Shown here: in pieces, positions 44,574 through 54,086 of the stretch | Layout of the letters: each line of letters starts with the position of its first letter | Position numbering within the stretch: position 1 is the first letter of the stretch | DNA from: DATFDN01 sp963818885 | GTDB taxonomy: Bacteria; Pseudomonadota; Alphaproteobacteria; Acetobacterales; Acetobacteraceae | Reading direction: 5' to 3' | NCBI GenBank assembly: GCA_963818885.1 | Contig: CAWFTP010000003.1 | Location: forward strand, 868,001-932,000 | DNA: 64,000 nucleotides | Translations under genes and position numbers: made by a program | The notes under the pieces: model-generated | The model's database searches: none | What the model was told of the DNA's origin: nothing | Seen by the model: the letters and a program-made list of their open reading frames with translations, nothing else

Positions 44574-46878
44574 AGCCGACTGGGCGGAGGTATGGGGGAT
44601 GACAGCCGAGTCTGACGGCGGGCCAGGTAGGCGAAGTCCTGCGCCATCGTGTCGCCGGCGCGGGTGAATGCGTACACCGCACGGCCTTGATGGCCGCGCC
44701 ACCTGCGCCACGATGTGGGCCGCGGCACCGAAACCGAAGATGCCGAGCCGCCGTGCATCGCCCGCCATGCGCAGGCTGCGATAGCCGATCAACCCGGCGC
44801 ACAGCAGCGGCGCCGCCTCGGCATCCGCGTAGGTGGTCCGAGACCGGGAAGCAGTAGCGGGCGTCCGCGACCGTGTATTCGGCATAGCCGCCATCGATCT
44901 CATAGCCGGTGAAGCGCGCCGCTCGCACAGATTCTCCTGTCCTGCACCGGCAGTACCTCGCAAACCCCGCAGGTCCAGCCGAGCCACGGGACGCCAACGC
45001 GATCGCCGACCCGGAATCGCTCCACCTCCGGCCCGATCTCCGTAAACATGGCCAACGATCTCGTGCCCCGGCACCAGCGGATATTTCGGATGAGCAAGCT
45101 CGCCGTCGACGATATGCAGATCGGTACGGCAGACGCCGCACCTGCGACTGCCCGGATCGACCTGCCGACCTCTGCGCCCGCAACGCCGCCGTCGCCGCCG
45201 CATCGATCTCCGGCGGGTCGCCGCGTGCCACCACGCCGTAATCCCTCGCGGCGCCCTCGATCGTCACCAGCCCGTCGCGCAAATCCTTCGCCGCGGCGGA
45301 GAGATCGCGGGAACGCGGATCGCCCCAGCCGCCGCCGCCCGGCAAATCGTGGCGGAATACCTCGCCGCGACGGAATGGCATGGTGATCTTGGCGTGCAGC
45401 ACGCGCTCGGACGGCGCGCCGGGATCGAGGACGCTGCGCCCCGCCGCCCCCGGCCCGCCACCCTGGAGGCCGTAGGGCCGGTGCGTCTGGCGGTCGGCCC
45501 GCACCTGCAGCAGCCCCTCGTCGGCCAGCATCCGCCAGGTCCGCCGCAATGCCGCACCGCCGCGAAAGTGACCTGCGCCGCCAGTATCGGGGACGAACTC
45601 GTTGTCAAGCACCTCGAGCGGGTTCTCAGCCTCGATCACCTCGACCGAGAAGCTCGCCATGTTGGCGAACATGGTGGTGTTGCCCTCCAGCCCGTCGGCC
45701 CAGGGCCGCGCGCCCCAGGCGGCGGAGAGGAAGTCCACATAGATGAACGGCCGCCGCTCGGCATCGTAGCCGCCCACCGTGATCCCGGTGTTGCCGCCGT
45801 CGGAGGCGGCGAACACGCGGTCCGGATACAGCATCGCGAGCGCCCCGAACGCGGTGTCTGCGCAGCGGAACCCGGTCAGGCCACGCGCGGCGCAGGCGGC
45901 CGGGGGCAGCGCATTGGTGATCGTGCCAGGCGGAGCGGTGACGCTGATCGCGCGGAACACGCCGTCGTTGTTCGGCATGTTCACCGAGAGCACGGATTTG
46001 GCGGCGGTGAAGCTCGCGGCGGCGGTATAGCTCCAAGTGTTGTTGATCGCCCCCTTCACCTGTGCGGCGCTGCCGGTCCAGTCGAATTCCATGCGCTCGC
46101 CTCGTTTGCGCACCGTGCAGACCAGCCTGATCGGCACGCCGGCGTCGATCTGGTCGTCGTCGATCCAGTCCGTGAAGCTCGCCTCGCTATCCGCGAGTTC
46201 GGCGATGCAGCGCCTCGTCAGCCGCTCGCTATAGTCGAGCGCCTCGGCCATCAGCCGGCGCACGCCGCCGGCGCCGTGCCGCGAGACCAGGTCGGCGATG
46301 CCGCGGGCGGCGATCTCGCAGGCGGCGAGCTGGCTGCGCAGGTCGCCGAATACGCGGTTCGGCAGGCGCACGTTCTTGTCGATGATACGAAACAGCGTCG
46401 CGTTCGCCCGCCCCGCCTCATAAAGCTTCAGTGGCGGGATGCGCAGCCCTTCGGCGTAGATTTCGGTGCTGTCGGAGGCGTTCGACCCCGGCACCCGCCC
46501 GCCGACATCGGTGTGGTGGCAGATGGTGGCGGCATAGGCGAGCACCCGGCCGGCGGCGAAGATCGGCTTGAGGATGAAGATGTCGGGGAGGTGCATGCCG
46601 CCCTCGTAGGGGTCGTTCAGCACCAGCACGTCGCCGTCCGCGATGTCGTCCCCGAAAGCCGCGAGCGCTGCCTTGAGCGCCACTGGAATGCTGCACAGAT
46701 GTCCCGGCAGGCTGAGCCCCTGCGCCACCAGCCGTCCCTCTGCGTCGCAGACGGCGGCGCTGTAGTCCATGATGTTCTTCAAGACGCCGGAATACGCCGT
46801 TCGGTAGATCGTCAGTACCATCTCGTCGCCGATGGCGGCGAGGGCGTTGCGGAAAAGTTCGGCTTCGACGGGGTCCAT
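44524..46878 (-). CDS. hyuB: Hydantoinase/oxoprolinase B subunit (HyuB), C-terminus fused into a pseudogene
   Basis: The family sequence covers about 560 residues: VEAELFRNALAAIGDEMVLT at the start, VLNDPYEGGMHLPDI, ATICHHTDVGGRVPGS and a C-terminal PGGGGWGDPRSRD. It pairs with HyuA in ATP-dependent cyclic-amide hydrolysis or a related reaction. Native sequence ends about 45200 (DYGVVARGDPPEIDAAATAA). The frame then continues without a stop into the degraded alcohol dehydrogenase, giving 784 residues with a meaningless tail of about 220. The native stop was apparently lost in the deletion that removed the 5' end of the dehydrogenase. Confidence 0.85.
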   Translation of the reverse strand: MDPVEAELFRNALAAIGDEMVLTIYRTAYSGVLKNIMDYSAAVCDAEGRLVAQGLSLPGHLCSIPVALKAALAAFGDDIADGDVLVLNDPYEGGMHLPDIFILKPIFAAGRVLAYAATICHHTDVGGRVPGSNASDSTEIYAEGLRIPPLKLYEAGRANATLFRIIDKNVRLPNRVFGDLRSQLAACEIAARGIADLVSRHGAGGVRRLMAEALDYSERLTRRCIAELADSEASFTDWIDDDQIDAGVPIRLVCTVRKRGERMEFDWTGSAAQVKGAINNTWSYTAAASFTAAKSVLSVNMPNNDGVFRAISVTAPPGTITNALPPAACAARGLTGFRCADTAFGALAMLYPDRVFAASDGGNTGITVGGYDAERRPFIYVDFLSAAWGARPWADGLEGNTTMFANMASFSVEVIEAENPLEVLDNEFVPDTGGAGHFRGGAALRRTWRMLADEGLLQVRADRQTHRPYGLQGGGPGAAGRSVLDPGAPSERVLHAKITMPFRRGEVFRHDLPGGGGWGDPRSRDLSAAAKDLRDGLVTIEGAARDYGVVARGDPPEIDAAATAALRAQRSAGRSGQSQVRRLPYRSAYRRRRACSSEISAGAGARDRWPCLRRSGRRWSDSGSAIALASRGSAGPAGFARYCRCRTGESVRAARFTGYEIDGGYAEYTVADARYCFPVSDHLRGCRGGAAAVRRVDRLSQPAHGGRCTAARHLRFRCRGPHRGAGGAAIKAVRCTHSPAPATRWRRTSPTWPAVRLGCHPPYLRPVGSSQTASTIRLPGPPCR
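44570..45200 (-). pseudogene. Zinc-dependent alcohol dehydrogenase pseudogene
   Basis: Pieces in three frames reconstruct an AdhA/AdhP-like enzyme: CGVCRTDLHIVDGEL, YPLVPGHEIVG, VGDRVGVPWLGWTCGVC, AGQENLCER, TGYEIDGGYAEYTVADARYC, then AAPLLCAGLIGYRSLRMAG and LGIFGFGAAAHIVAQVA. The order is right, but at least five frame changes occur within 600 bases. The 5' end is missing where hyuB sequence begins, and the 3' quarter of the gene is missing. This is real decay rather than isolated read errors. Confidence 0.8.
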
Positions 46879-46959
46879 CGCCGGATGGCATCATCCTTCG
46901 CTTGGGATGACAACCGCGGCCACGCGCGGCAAGATAGGAGTGCCTCAGGAGGAACCAGG

Positions 46960-47724
46960 ATGTCCGTCGCCTTGCACATGACCAAGACCGGCATGACCGA
47001 CGCCGAATGGCAGACCCGCTGCGATCTCGCGGCGCTCTATCGCGTCGTCGACCACCTCGGCTGGACGGACCTTGTGAACACCCACATGTCGGCGCGCATT
47101 CCTGACGAGCCCGACACCTTCCTTATCAACCGTTACGGGGAGATGTTCGACGAGGTCACCGCCTCCTCGCTGGTCAAGATGGACATGGACGGCAACGTCC
47201 TGGGCGCTCCCGGCAAGTTCAACAATGCGGGGTTCACGATCCACAGCGGCGTGTTGAAGGCCCGCCCCGACGCGAACTGGGTAATGCATACGCACACCCG
47301 CGCCGGTGCCGGCGTCTCGGTCCTGCGCAACGGGCTGCGTCCGATCAGCCAGGACGCGATCCAGGTGCTCGACGAGGTCGCCTATCACGAATACGGCCTT
47401 CCCGCCTCGGCCGAGGAGTGCGAGGCCTTGGGCCGCACCTGCGGCAAGGCGACCTGCATCGTGTTGCTCAACCATGGCCTGCTGACGCTGGGCGAGACGG
47501 TTCAGGGCACGTTCATGCGGATGTACATGCTGGAGCGTGCCTGCGAGGTCGAGCTAATGGCCCGCATGATGGGCGAGCCGCCAGTCACAGTCGGCCCGGA
47601 GATCGTCGGCAAGTCGGCCGAGCGCATGAAGAAGCGCCGGCCGACCCCGGAATACGGCAAGATGGAGTGGGAAGGCATCCTTCGCACGGTGGAGCGCAAG
47701 GGCGGCGCCGACTACCGGCGCTAG
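46960..47724 (+). CDS. Class II aldolase/adducin-family protein
   Basis: A 254-residue protein of the fuculose-phosphate aldolase/adducin fold. Zinc-ligand sequences are visible: VMHTHTRAGAGV near residue 108 (His-x-His) and LLNHGLLTLG near 170. The N-terminal LAALYRVVDHLGWTDLVNTH and INRYGEMFDEVTASSLVK are typical of the adducin-like branch often found in catabolic clusters, whose reactions are mostly unassigned. AGGAGGA precedes the ATG. It is divergent from hyuB with 81 bases between. Confidence 0.87.
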   Translation: MSVALHMTKTGMTDAEWQTRCDLAALYRVVDHLGWTDLVNTHMSARIPDEPDTFLINRYGEMFDEVTASSLVKMDMDGNVLGAPGKFNNAGFTIHSGVLKARPDANWVMHTHTRAGAGVSVLRNGLRPISQDAIQVLDEVAYHEYGLPASAEECEALGRTCGKATCIVLLNHGLLTLGETVQGTFMRMYMLERACEVELMARMMGEPPVTVGPEIVGKSAERMKKRRPTPEYGKMEWEGILRTVERKGGADYRR

Positions 47725-47790
47725 CGCCTCGGGGAACCGGGCGGCGCGGCCGATGTTGTGATGGCGAGACAGATGAAGGAGTCCCGCCTC

Positions 47791-48216
47791 ATGACCCGCT
47801 CTGCCGCGCTCACCGGCCTGGTTGCCATCCTCGCCATTCTTCCGCTCACCGGAGCGCTGGCCGCGCAAGGCGACGTGCCGAATGCCGCAAATCTCAGCAC
47901 GCAGCAGGCCTCGCGATCGATCGCTCTCGAAAACCGCAGCGGCACCGACATTACTCAGGCGAACGTGCAGACAACCGACGGGAAGACGTGGAACCTGGCG
48001 AAAGGCGGCGGCGTCTCCGGCAGTCATGGCGCGGATATCGTCGTGCCGGCGCGCGATTGCATAGCCAATGTCTCTGTCACACTGAAGAACGGGCAGACCT
48101 TGCGGGCGAACGGTCTCAACGCCTGCAACAACAGCCAGATCGTGGTCAACAAGGACGGCATCTCGATCCCCCAGATCGCCATCCCGGGCGCCAAGCAGAA
48201 AGCCACGCCGGGCTGA
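47791..48216 (+). CDS. Small secreted protein of unknown function
   Basis: A 141-residue protein with a signal peptide (RSAALTGLVAILAILPLTGALA). The mature part is Asn/Gln/Gly-rich and beta-prone, with two Cys that could pair (PARDCIANV and GLNACNNSQ). I do not recognise a family. Its length and the repeated NG/DG turns suggest a small periplasmic beta-sandwich. ATG 47791 has GGAG 9 bases upstream; earlier in-frame ATGs (47761, 47773) lack one. It lies between the aldolase and quinone reductase genes, all on the plus strand. Confidence 0.65.
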   Translation: MTRSAALTGLVAILAILPLTGALAAQGDVPNAANLSTQQASRSIALENRSGTDITQANVQTTDGKTWNLAKGGGVSGSHGADIVVPARDCIANVSVTLKNGQTLRANGLNACNNSQIVVNKDGISIPQIAIPGAKQKATPG

Positions 48217-48274
48217 GGCTTGACGCGACAGCCCCGCCGACCGCACCAGCATCGGGTTGAATGGGGAGGAGCGC

Positions 48275-49273
48275 ATGAGCCGGCCGCAGCAGATGGCCTA
48301 TATCGCCGCGGCGACGCCCGGCGGCCCGGAGGTGCTGGTGCCAGCCACCGGCGCGATCCCCTCTCCCCACGCAGACGAAGTGCTGATCCGCGTCGAGGCA
48401 GCCGGCGTGAATCGCCCGGACGTCGCCCAGCGCGCTGGCAGCTACCCTCCACCGCCCGGCGCCAGCCCGATCATCGGCCTCGAAGTCGCGGGCGAGGTCG
48501 TCGCGGCGGGCCCCGAGGTTCGCGACTGGCACGTGGGCGACAAAGTGTGCGGCCTCGCCAATGGCGGCGGCTACGCCGAGTATTGCGCGCTTCCGGCGAC
48601 TCAGTGCCTGCCGTGGCCCATGGGCTACGATGCGGTCCGCGCCGCGGCGCTGCCGGAGACCTACTTCACGGTTTGGGCCAATCTGTTCGGACACGGGCGC
48701 CTGCACCGTGGCGAGCGTGTCCTGATCCACGGCGGCACGTCCGGCATTGGCGTGACCGCGATTCAGCTCGCCCGCGCCTTCGGCGCCATGCCCTACGCAA
48801 CCGCCGGGTCGGACGAGAAATGCGCCGCCTGCATTCGGCTTGGCGCCGAAGCGGCGATCAATTACCGCACGCAGGACTTTGTCGAGGAGATCAAGCGCTT
48901 CACCGACGGACGTGGCGTCGATATTATTCTTGACATGGTCGGGGGCGCCTACTTCCAGCGCAATCTGCGCGCGCTTGCCATGGACGGGCGGCTGGTGCTG
49001 ATCGCCTTCCTCGGCGGCTCGAAGGTCGAATCGGCCGATCTGACCCCGATCATGGTGCGCCGGCTGACCGTCACGGGCTCCACCATGCGCCCGCGCACGA
49101 CCGCCCAGAAGGCTTCTATCGCGGCGGAGTTGCGCGAGAAGGTGTGGCCCCTACTCGACAGGGGCATCGCCGGACCAGTGATTCACGCGACGTTCCCACT
49201 GGCCCAGGCCGCCGAGGCGCACCGCCTGATGGAGAGTAGCGCCCATACCGGCAAAATCATGCTGACCGTGTAG
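48275..49273 (+). CDS. NAD(P)H:quinone oxidoreductase, zeta-crystallin/PIG3-like (MDR family)
   Basis: A 332-residue medium-chain dehydrogenase/reductase without zinc ligands. VLIRVEAAGVNRPDVAQRAG and GLANGGGYAEY lie in the catalytic domain, and VLIHGGTSGIGVTAIQLARA is the NADPH-binding loop. It reduces quinones or enones with NADPH. The start ATG 48275 has GGGAGGA upstream; the frame also opens at a TTG 18 bases earlier. Confidence 0.9.
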   Translation: MSRPQQMAYIAAATPGGPEVLVPATGAIPSPHADEVLIRVEAAGVNRPDVAQRAGSYPPPPGASPIIGLEVAGEVVAAGPEVRDWHVGDKVCGLANGGGYAEYCALPATQCLPWPMGYDAVRAAALPETYFTVWANLFGHGRLHRGERVLIHGGTSGIGVTAIQLARAFGAMPYATAGSDEKCAACIRLGAEAAINYRTQDFVEEIKRFTDGRGVDIILDMVGGAYFQRNLRALAMDGRLVLIAFLGGSKVESADLTPIMVRRLTVTGSTMRPRTTAQKASIAAELREKVWPLLDRGIAGPVIHATFPLAQAAEAHRLMESSAHTGKIMLTV

Positions 49274-49356
49274 GCATATGCAAGCTTGGCTTGCGCCCGC
49301 CGTCTGTGGCACATCGGTTCGGCATGCGCGGCTCTACGCCGCAACGGAGATCCCCG

Positions 49357-50874
49357 ATGCGCCCTGCCTTGCTGATCGGCGCCGCCCTGCTGTTCGCCTT
49401 GCCCGCGGCGGCCCAGCCGACGAACCGCACGAAGACGCGCGCGCCTCGTCCGCCGGCGGGCCGCGCCCTGGCTGCACACCCGGCCGCGGTGAGGGCCGGC
49501 GTACCGCACACGCTGCAGGAAGCCCTGATCCAGACCTATTCCTACAATCCCGCGCTGCTCGCCGAGCGCGCGAAGCTGCGGGCCACTGACGAAGGCGTTC
49601 CCCAGGCGGTCGCCGGCTGGCGGCCGACGGTGGTGATGGCCGGCACCGCCGGCTATGGCGACGGGCTGACGAGGCAGGAGATCGGCGGAGGTTTCGAGAA
49701 GATTCCGACCGACCGGCTGATCGCGACCGCCCAGGCGACGGCGACCCAGCCGGTCTATACCGGCGGTCGGGTCCGCGCCACGATCCACAAGGCTAAAAAC
49801 GCCGTCTACGCGGAGCGGGCGAACCTCGTCGGGCAGGAGGAGTCGGCGTTCGGCGACACAGTCAACGCCTATGTCGGCGTCATCCAGGCGCGTCAGATCG
49901 CCGCGATCGACCGCAACAACGAGGATGTGCTGAAGCAGCAGCTGCAAGCCACGCAGGATCGCTTCAGGGTGGGGGAGATCACCCAGACCGACGTGGCGCA
50001 AGCCCAGGCGGCGCTCGCCAGCGCGACCGCGACGCGGCTGACGGCAGAAGGCAGCGTGCAGACCGCCGAGGCCGCTTATCTGCGGGCTGTCGGGTCGCCG
50101 CCTCCGCCCGACCTCGCCGAGCCGCAGCCACTCAAGCTGCCCATCCGCTCCGAGCAACAGGCGGCAACGGTAGCGGGCGATAACAATCCCCAAGTGATCG
50201 CGGCGTTGTTCAACCTTGCCGGTGCCCGCAACGCGGTCGACGTTGCCTTCGGCGCGCTCCTGCCGCAGGTCAGCCTGCAGGGCCAGGTATTTCAATCCAA
50301 CAACGCCACCCAGCGCAGCTTCTCCACAAACGGCTACCAGGTAACCGCCAACCTGTCGGTGCCGCTCTATCAGGGCGGCGCCGAGTACTCGGCGGTCCGT
50401 CAGGCGCGCGAGACGGTGACGCAGCAGAGCCGGGTCGTGGATGATGCCCGGCGCACGGCGGTGCAGAACGCGGTGCAGGCGTGGGAGACCCTGGAGGCCG
50501 CGCGCGCCTCGGCCGACAGCAGCCGCGCCGCGGTGCAGGCCAACGAAATCGCGCTTGAGGGGATCGAGCGGCAGGCCCTGGTCGGCACCGCGACAACGCT
50601 CGACGTGCTGATCACGCAGCAGACGCTGCTGAATTCGCGCATCAACCTCGTGCAGAACCTCGCCAATATCGTGACCGCTTCCTATTCCGTGGCCTCGGCG
50701 ATCGGGCGACTCACCGCGCACGACCTCGGGTTGCCGGTGGTTTCCTATGACGACACCGCCTATTTCGAGGCGGTGAAGAACAAGTGGTTCGGCCTCAGCG
50801 GCCCCGATGAGCGGCAGCTTTACGGCACGCGGCCGCCGATCCAGAACGTGGCGCAGCCAGGACCGCAGCGATGA
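49357..50874 (+). CDS. tolC: TolC-family outer-membrane efflux protein
   Basis: A 505-residue TolC-like protein with a signal peptide (PALLIGAALLFALPAAA). The two OEP repeats are visible: TLQEALIQTYSYNPALLAER, then RFRVGEITQTDVAQAQAAL in the first half and SVPLYQGGAEYSAVRQAR, then ALVGTATTLDVLITQQTLLN in the second. It forms the trimeric outer-membrane channel for type I secretion or RND efflux. GGAGA precedes the ATG. Its stop overlaps the PopZ-like gene start (ATGA), the standard order in many alphaproteobacteria. Confidence 0.92.
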   Translation: MRPALLIGAALLFALPAAAQPTNRTKTRAPRPPAGRALAAHPAAVRAGVPHTLQEALIQTYSYNPALLAERAKLRATDEGVPQAVAGWRPTVVMAGTAGYGDGLTRQEIGGGFEKIPTDRLIATAQATATQPVYTGGRVRATIHKAKNAVYAERANLVGQEESAFGDTVNAYVGVIQARQIAAIDRNNEDVLKQQLQATQDRFRVGEITQTDVAQAQAALASATATRLTAEGSVQTAEAAYLRAVGSPPPPDLAEPQPLKLPIRSEQQAATVAGDNNPQVIAALFNLAGARNAVDVAFGALLPQVSLQGQVFQSNNATQRSFSTNGYQVTANLSVPLYQGGAEYSAVRQARETVTQQSRVVDDARRTAVQNAVQAWETLEAARASADSSRAAVQANEIALEGIERQALVGTATTLDVLITQQTLLNSRINLVQNLANIVTASYSVASAIGRLTAHDLGLPVVSYDDTAYFEAVKNKWFGLSGPDERQLYGTRPPIQNVAQPGPQR

Positions 50875-51365
50875 GCGCGACCGAACCGCCGGCGTCCCCA
50901 GCGGACGATCCCTCGATGGAGGATATCCTCGCCTCCATCCGCCGCATCCTGAGCGAGGAGGAGCAGCAGCCGACCTTGGCGCCGACGGGCGGCGACGAAC
51001 CCCCGTCAGAGGATGACGACGTGCTGGTATTGGAGCCCTCGATGATGGTGCCTGAGTCCATCCAACCCGAATCGGAGGAGCCTGCCAGCGCACCCGTTTC
51101 GGCCTCGCCCGAGACAGCCGACCCGACGAGCCTCGTTGCCCCAGAGACCGCTCGGGCGGCCGCCGCCTCGGTCGCTGGGCTGGTCGCAACACTCGCGGGG
51201 GAGCGCGAGACGCGGATCCATCGCGAAGGACCGACGATCGAGGACCTGGTGCGGGCCGAGCTGCGCCCGCTGCTCAAGACCTGGCTGGACACTCATCTGC
51301 CCCCGGTGGTCGAGCGGCTCGTTCGTGCCGAGATCGAGCGGGTCGTCGGACGCGCGCTTCCTTGA
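50871..51365 (+). CDS. popZ: PopZ-like polar organiser (DUF2497)
   Basis: A 164-residue acidic protein. The N-terminal helix SMEDILASIRRILSEEE is the PopZ partner-binding motif. The middle (residues 35-90) is Pro/Glu/Asp-rich and disordered. The C-terminal IEDLVRAELRPLLKTWLDTH, then LPPVVERLVRAEIERVV, is the oligomerising DUF2497 domain. PopZ forms a condensate at the cell pole that anchors centromeres and cell-cycle signalling proteins. The gene position between tolC and valS supports the call. It is coupled to tolC by an ATGA overlap. Confidence 0.9.
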   Translation: MSATEPPASPADDPSMEDILASIRRILSEEEQQPTLAPTGGDEPPSEDDDVLVLEPSMMVPESIQPESEEPASAPVSASPETADPTSLVAPETARAAAASVAGLVATLAGERETRIHREGPTIEDLVRAELRPLLKTWLDTHLPPVVERLVRAEIERVVGRALP

Positions 51366-51397
51366 CCTGACAAGGCCTGCTGCGTTCAAACCAGGCC

Positions 51398-54079
51398 ATG
51401 CTGGACAAGACCTACTCGCCCGCGGAGATTGAGCCGCGCCTCTATGACGGCTGGGAGCGGACGGGCGCGTTCGCCTGCGATCCCGACTCCGCCGCCATGC
51501 CGTTCACGATCATGATCCCGCCGCCGAACGTCACCGGCAGCCTGCACATGGGACACGCGCTGACGTTCACGGTACAGGACGTGCTGGTGCGCTGGCGGCG
51601 AATGCAGGGGAGGGACGTGCTGTGGCAGCCCGGAACCGACCACGCCGGGATCGCGACGCAGATGGTGGTCGAGCGGCTGCTCGGCGAGGAGCAGTCCTCT
51701 CGCCAAAGGATCGGGCGGGAGGCTTTCCTCGAGCGCATCTGGCAGTGGAAGGCGGAATTGGGCGGCACCATCACCCGCCAGCTCCGTCGGCTCGGCGCCT
51801 CGCTCGACTGGCCACGCGAGCGGTTCACCATGGATGCCGGCCTGTCGGCGGCGGTCCGCGAGGTGTTCGTCGACCTCTACAACAAGGGGCTGATCTATCG
51901 CGACCGGCGGCTGGTGAACTGGGACCCGGGGTTCCAGTCCGCCATCTCCGATCTCGAAGTCGAAAGCCAGGAGGTGCGCGGCAGCCTCTGGCACATACGC
52001 TACCCGATCGAGGGTGAGCCGGACCGCTTCGTCACCGTCGCGACCACACGCCCGGAGACGATGCTGGGCGACACCGCGATCGCGGTGCATCCGGACGACC
52101 GGCGCTGGCGCGACCTGATCGGGCGCTCGGCCATATTGCCGCTCGTCGGGCGGCGCATCCCGATCATCGCCGACGCCTATTCCGACCCAGAGAAGGGATC
52201 GGGCGCCGTCAAAATCACGCCGGCGCACGATTTCAACGATTTCGCCGTCGGCCAGCGCCACGGGCTGCCGATGCCTTCGATCCTGGACCGCGGTGCGCGG
52301 GTGACGCTCGCCGAGATCGAGGACGCGATCACGCCGGTTCCCGGCGTTGCCGATCCCGCCTTCCTGCGTACTCTCGACGAGCTGGCGCGAGAGGACGCGC
52401 GAACCGCGATCGTCGCCGAGCTGACGCGTCTCGGTCTACTGGAGAAGACCGAGCCGCATACCCATCAGGTGCCGCACGGCGACCGCTCGGGCGCGGCCAT
52501 CGAGCCGCTGCTGACGACGCAATGGTTCTGCAACGCCGGCGAACTGGCGAAGCCCGCGATCGCGGCGGTCGAGTCCGGGCGGACGCAATTCGTGCCAAAG
52601 CAGTGGGAGAACACGTTCTTCGCCTGGATGCGCGACATCCAGCCCTGGTGCATCTCCCGCCAGCTCTGGTGGGGACATCGCATCCCCGCCTGGTACGCGC
52701 CGGACGGCACGGTGTTCGTCGCCTGCAGCGAGGAGGAGGCGCAGCGCGCCGCTGGCCCCGGCGTGGCGCTGACCCAGGACGAAGACGTGCTCGACACTTG
52801 GTTCAGCTCGGGTATGTGGCCGTTCACCACGCTGGGCTGGCCCGAGCAGACGAAGGAGCTCGCCCGCTACTATCCGACCGACGTGCTGGTGACGGCCTTC
52901 GACATCATCTTCTTCTGGGTCGCCCGGATGATGATGCTGGGCCTGCATGTCATGGGCGAAGTGCCGTTCCACACCGTCTACATCCACGGCTTGGTGCGCG
53001 ACGAGCGCGGCCAGAAAATGTCGAAGTCCAAGGGCAACGTCATCGACCCGCTCGTGCTGATGGACCGGTTCGGCGCCGACGCGCTGCGCTTCGCGATCTG
53101 CTCGCTGACCGGCCTGGGCCGCGACGTGAAGCTCGGCGAGGCGGCGGTGGAGAGCCATCGCAGCTTCGTCACCAAACTGTGGAACGCCGCCCGGTTCTGC
53201 GAGATGAATGGCGTGCGTCCGGACCCGGCATTCGATCCCGGCTCGGCGAAGCTCGCCTTGTCGCGCTGGATCCTCGACGCCGCCAATCGCGCGACCGCGG
53301 AGGCGACACAGGCGCTGGAAGAGTACCGTGTCGACGAATATGCCGCCGCGCTCTACCGCTTCACCTGGAACGATTTCTGCGACTGGTTCCTGGAGTTCGC
53401 GAAGCCCGTCCTCGCCCAGGGCGAGACGGAAGACGCACGCGAGGTACGCCAGGTCGCGGCGTATGTTCTTGGCGTGCTTCTCCGTCTGCTGCACCCGGCG
53501 ATCCCCTTCGTCACCGAGGAGCTGTGGGACCGCTTCGGCTACGGCGCCTCGTTCAGCCTGATCCGCGCACCCTGGCCCGCGCCAGTGGCGGTCGCCGATC
53601 CTGCCGCCGCGCATGAGGAGCTCGACTGGGTGGTACGCCTGATCAGTGAAGTCCGCGCCGTTCGGGCGGAGATGAACGTGCCGCCCGCGGTGCTCGCCCC
53701 GGTCCTACTGCGCGACGCGAACCCCGGGAGCCTGGCCCGCGCGGGACGATGGATCGAGGCAATCCGCCGCCTCGCCCGCGCGGCGGATGTCTCGGCTCTT
53801 CAAGTGGAGATGCCGAAGGGCTCGGCCCAGGCGGTGCTCGACGAGGCGACGCTGGTCATCCCGCTGCTCGGCCTGATTGACGTTGCGGCGGAGCGCACGC
53901 GGCTAGGCAAGGATCTTACGAAGGCCGGGGCCGAGGCGGAGAAGCTGCGCCGCAAGCTCGCCAATGACGATTTCGTCGGCCGGGCCCCGCCGGAGATCGT
54001 CGCCACGAACCGCGACCGGCTTGCCGGCATGGAGGCGGAAATCGCACGGCTGGAGGCGGCGCTGCGGCGGATCGCGTAG
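51398..54079 (+). CDS. valS: Valyl-tRNA synthetase
   Basis: An 893-residue class I synthetase of normal length. The HIGH-type motif is NVTGSLHMGHALTFT near residue 50, and the KMSKS loop is GQKMSKSKGNVIDPL near 535. The editing domain, with TTRPETMLGDTAIAV, lies between. A C-terminal coiled coil (LGLIDVAAERTRLGKDLTKA) binds tRNA. The frame is clean throughout, which argues that frameshifts elsewhere in the window are site-specific rather than general poor sequence. Confidence 0.97.
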   Translation: MLDKTYSPAEIEPRLYDGWERTGAFACDPDSAAMPFTIMIPPPNVTGSLHMGHALTFTVQDVLVRWRRMQGRDVLWQPGTDHAGIATQMVVERLLGEEQSSRQRIGREAFLERIWQWKAELGGTITRQLRRLGASLDWPRERFTMDAGLSAAVREVFVDLYNKGLIYRDRRLVNWDPGFQSAISDLEVESQEVRGSLWHIRYPIEGEPDRFVTVATTRPETMLGDTAIAVHPDDRRWRDLIGRSAILPLVGRRIPIIADAYSDPEKGSGAVKITPAHDFNDFAVGQRHGLPMPSILDRGARVTLAEIEDAITPVPGVADPAFLRTLDELAREDARTAIVAELTRLGLLEKTEPHTHQVPHGDRSGAAIEPLLTTQWFCNAGELAKPAIAAVESGRTQFVPKQWENTFFAWMRDIQPWCISRQLWWGHRIPAWYAPDGTVFVACSEEEAQRAAGPGVALTQDEDVLDTWFSSGMWPFTTLGWPEQTKELARYYPTDVLVTAFDIIFFWVARMMMLGLHVMGEVPFHTVYIHGLVRDERGQKMSKSKGNVIDPLVLMDRFGADALRFAICSLTGLGRDVKLGEAAVESHRSFVTKLWNAARFCEMNGVRPDPAFDPGSAKLALSRWILDAANRATAEATQALEEYRVDEYAAALYRFTWNDFCDWFLEFAKPVLAQGETEDAREVRQVAAYVLGVLLRLLHPAIPFVTEELWDRFGYGASFSLIRAPWPAPVAVADPAAAHEELDWVVRLISEVRAVRAEMNVPPAVLAPVLLRDANPGSLARAGRWIEAIRRLARAADVSALQVEMPKGSAQAVLDEATLVIPLLGLIDVAAERTRLGKDLTKAGAEAEKLRRKLANDDFVGRAPPEIVATNRDRLAGMEAEIARLEAALRRIA

Positions 54080-54086
54080 CGCGTCG

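Noticed and set aside
45349..46959. Upstream extension of the class II aldolase frame
   Set aside because: It lies antisense to hyuB and has no family features; a strong ribosome binding site marks ATG 46960.
49183..51192. Minus-strand 669-codon open frame opposite tolC and the PopZ-like gene
   Set aside because: Both plus-strand genes are well supported and coupled by ATGA overlap.
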